Assembly: GCA_026388715.1 (NCBI GenBank)
Contig: JAPLJF010000033.1
Location: forward strand, 62,001 to 126,000
Length of the DNA stretch: 64,000 nt
Direction of reading: 5' to 3'
Source: Deltaproteobacteria bacterium
GTDB taxonomy: Bacteria > Desulfobacterota > Desulfobulbia > Desulfobulbales > Desulfocapsaceae
Positions 62,720 through 64,000 of the stretch are shown in pieces (position 1 is the stretch's first letter; each line of letters opens with the position of its first letter). A model generated the notes under the pieces. That model was not told the origin of the DNA. It saw only the letters and a program-made list of their open reading frames with translations, and did not search any database. The position numbers and the translations under genes are program-made.

Positions 62720-64000
62720 ATGATCAGTATTGCCACCCTCGGGCCCGACGGCTCAGACGGCTGCCAGGCCGCACGCAAATACGCGCCTGACGCCACTCTT
62801 CGCTTCTACAATCGTATTCAGGACATTATCAATGCCTTTATCAACGAAGAGACCGATCTGGCCCTCATCCCCATTTATAATACCCGGGAAGGCGAGATTA
62901 AAGAATACTTCCGTCTCATGGAGCAACTTGAAGAGGGGTACTGGATTGACAATATCGTCCTTCCCATTCACCTCTCCCTTGGCGCCCTGCGGCAAAAAGA
63001 CGGGAAAAGATCGGTAAAGATCATCGTTGGACGCAGCTCTGTCTTCCGGCAGTGCGAAGAGTATATCGCCGAAAACTATCCCGGGGCTACCCTGATGATG
63101 GTCCAAAATATCGACATTGCCCTTGCCGATATTCAGACCCGCAATCTCGTCGATCATGCCGTCATTGAATCAGAAGAACTGCTGCGCAATTATGGCCTGG
63201 ACATCCTGGCCAGGGAGGTTGTCCCCCATAACCGCACCCGCTTTGCCATCCTTGGTTCAAATCTGGCCAGCCAGACAGGGTATGATGCCACGGCCATCAT
63301 TACCCGACCGCTCAAAGACCGGGTTGGTGTGCTTGTTGATATCCTCGGTGAGTTCACCCGTCGCGGCATCAATATTCTGGATCTTCGTTCGGAAAATGAC
63401 ATCAAAACCCAGAAACTACAGATTTACATTGAGGCGGAAGGACATATCGGCGACGAACTGCTGAGCCGTGCCCTGGAAAGTATCGAAAAAAATATCATCC
63501 AGGAAGAAGGCTCCCTGAAGCTGCTTGGCTCCTTTCCTCGTGTTGACATGCGGGTCAAGAAGATCAAGACCTTCGGCTTCATCGGCACCGGCGAGATGAG
63601 CAGCTGGTTTGCTGATCGCCTTGAGAATGAAGGCTATCGCACCCTGATGACCGGCAGATCAACTACCCTGCGGCCTGAAGAGATGATTCCCCAGGTTGAT
63701 GTGGTCATCATCTGTGTCCCCATCTCGGTCACGACTGACACCATCCGCCAGTATGGGGGCCTGCTGCGCGACGGCCAGGCCCTTATCCTGTTGGCCGGTG
63801 AATCTGAAAATACCTTGAAGACGGCCATGGATGTAACTCGTCAGGGCGTCGAGATCATGCTGGTCCACAATCTCTGGGGCCCCCAGGCAGTAACCATGAA
63901 AGACAAAAACGCCTCTGTGGTCCGAACACCCCGTAGCGGCAGTTTCTGCGGCGAATTTGAGGCCTTTCTCTACAAACACGGTGCCGACATTTTCCAGGAC
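62720..64000 (+). CDS. Prephenate dehydratase-ACT-prephenate dehydrogenase fusion (3' end cut)
   Basis: This open frame runs off the window, so the track omits it. I translated 427 codons from ATG 62720. Residues 1-180 look like prephenate dehydratase: ATLGPDGSDGCQAARKY, DLALIPIYNTREGEI and the NRTRFAIL segment (the family's TRF motif). Residues about 190-270 form an ACT domain (DRVGVLVDILGEFTRRGINILDLRS), probably for feedback binding of phenylalanine. From about 280 a Rossmann fold of prephenate dehydrogenase begins (TFGFIGTGEMSSWFADRLENEGY), including VVIICVPISVTTDTI. One protein would thus serve phenylalanine and tyrosine branches. Whether all residues for both activities are kept was not tested. 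Confidence 0.85.
   Translation, partial: MISIATLGPDGSDGCQAARKYAPDATLRFYNRIQDIINAFINEETDLALIPIYNTREGEIKEYFRLMEQLEEGYWIDNIVLPIHLSLGALRQKDGKRSVKIIVGRSSVFRQCEEYIAENYPGATLMMVQNIDIALADIQTRNLVDHAVIESEELLRNYGLDILAREVVPHNRTRFAILGSNLASQTGYDATAIITRPLKDRVGVLVDILGEFTRRGINILDLRSENDIKTQKLQIYIEAEGHIGDELLSRALESIEKNIIQEEGSLKLLGSFPRVDMRVKKIKTFGFIGTGEMSSWFADRLENEGYRTLMTGRSTTLRPEEMIPQVDVVIICVPISVTTDTIRQYGGLLRDGQALILLAGESENTLKTAMDVTRQGVEIMLVHNLWGPQAVTMKDKNASVVRTPRSGSFCGEFEAFLYKHGADIFQD

Overview
The window looks like a strictly anaerobic, Gram-negative Desulfobacterota (old Deltaproteobacteria), most likely near the Desulfobulbales. This is inferred from gene content: a selenocysteine formate dehydrogenase, rubredoxin, rubrerythrin, multihaem c-type cytochromes, sigma-54 regulators, lipid A genes and a Tol system. 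No ribosomal RNA or tRNA gene was seen.

Layout. 1-4120: a cut-off thiM, rubredoxin, a methyltransferase with an AhpD-like protein, and debris of mobile or toxin-type genes (two RhuM fragments and a fic gene with an in-frame amber codon). 4321-10007: a structured leader, then fdnG (Sec at UGA 5063), fdnH, fdnI and fdhE. 10118-14587: a small zinc-finger/winged-helix protein, rsgA, an acyltransferase and a decayed ISL3-type element. 14789-21922: a dCache-type histidine kinase, its NtrC-type regulator, and two tandem copies of a hexahaem cytochrome gene. Each copy follows three palindromes and a near-consensus sigma-54 promoter. 22344-28272: two tandem FecR/DUF6600 proteins and lpxB. 28278-35954: an oxidoreductase and a liv-type amino-acid ABC transporter with a beta-helix gene inserted. 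36231-41864: lpxK, lpxC, a nucleotide-sugar epimerase, a class II aldolase and a tatC interrupted by a T9 tract. 41987-48822: ldtD/mepK-like peptidoglycan genes, a GIY-YIG protein, a PilR/PilS-like pair and surE. 49010-50493: rubrerythrin and a thioredoxin-reductase-like flavoprotein. 50785-56794: a compact acyl-ACP cluster (ketosynthase, ACP, two CrtI-like flavoenzymes, ketoreductase, dehydratase, and a zinc-ribbon ORF with an in-frame UGA). 56981-61811: tolQRAB-cpoB without pal. 61830-64000: a TlyA-type methyltransferase and a prephenate dehydratase-ACT-prephenate dehydrogenase fusion cut by the window edge.

How the parts fit. Formate oxidation by the Tat-exported FdnGHI would feed the membrane quinone pool and possibly the cytochromes. 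The histidine kinase/regulator pair sits directly upstream of two sigma-54 promoters and is the obvious candidate controller of the cytochromes. LpxB, LpxC, LpxK, the Tol proteins, LdtD and MepK all serve the outer envelope. The least explained system is the acyl-ACP cluster, whose content suggests an unusual polyunsaturated or otherwise modified acyl chain. Two independent tandem duplications (cytochrome and FecR genes) each carried along the 3' tail of the gene upstream.
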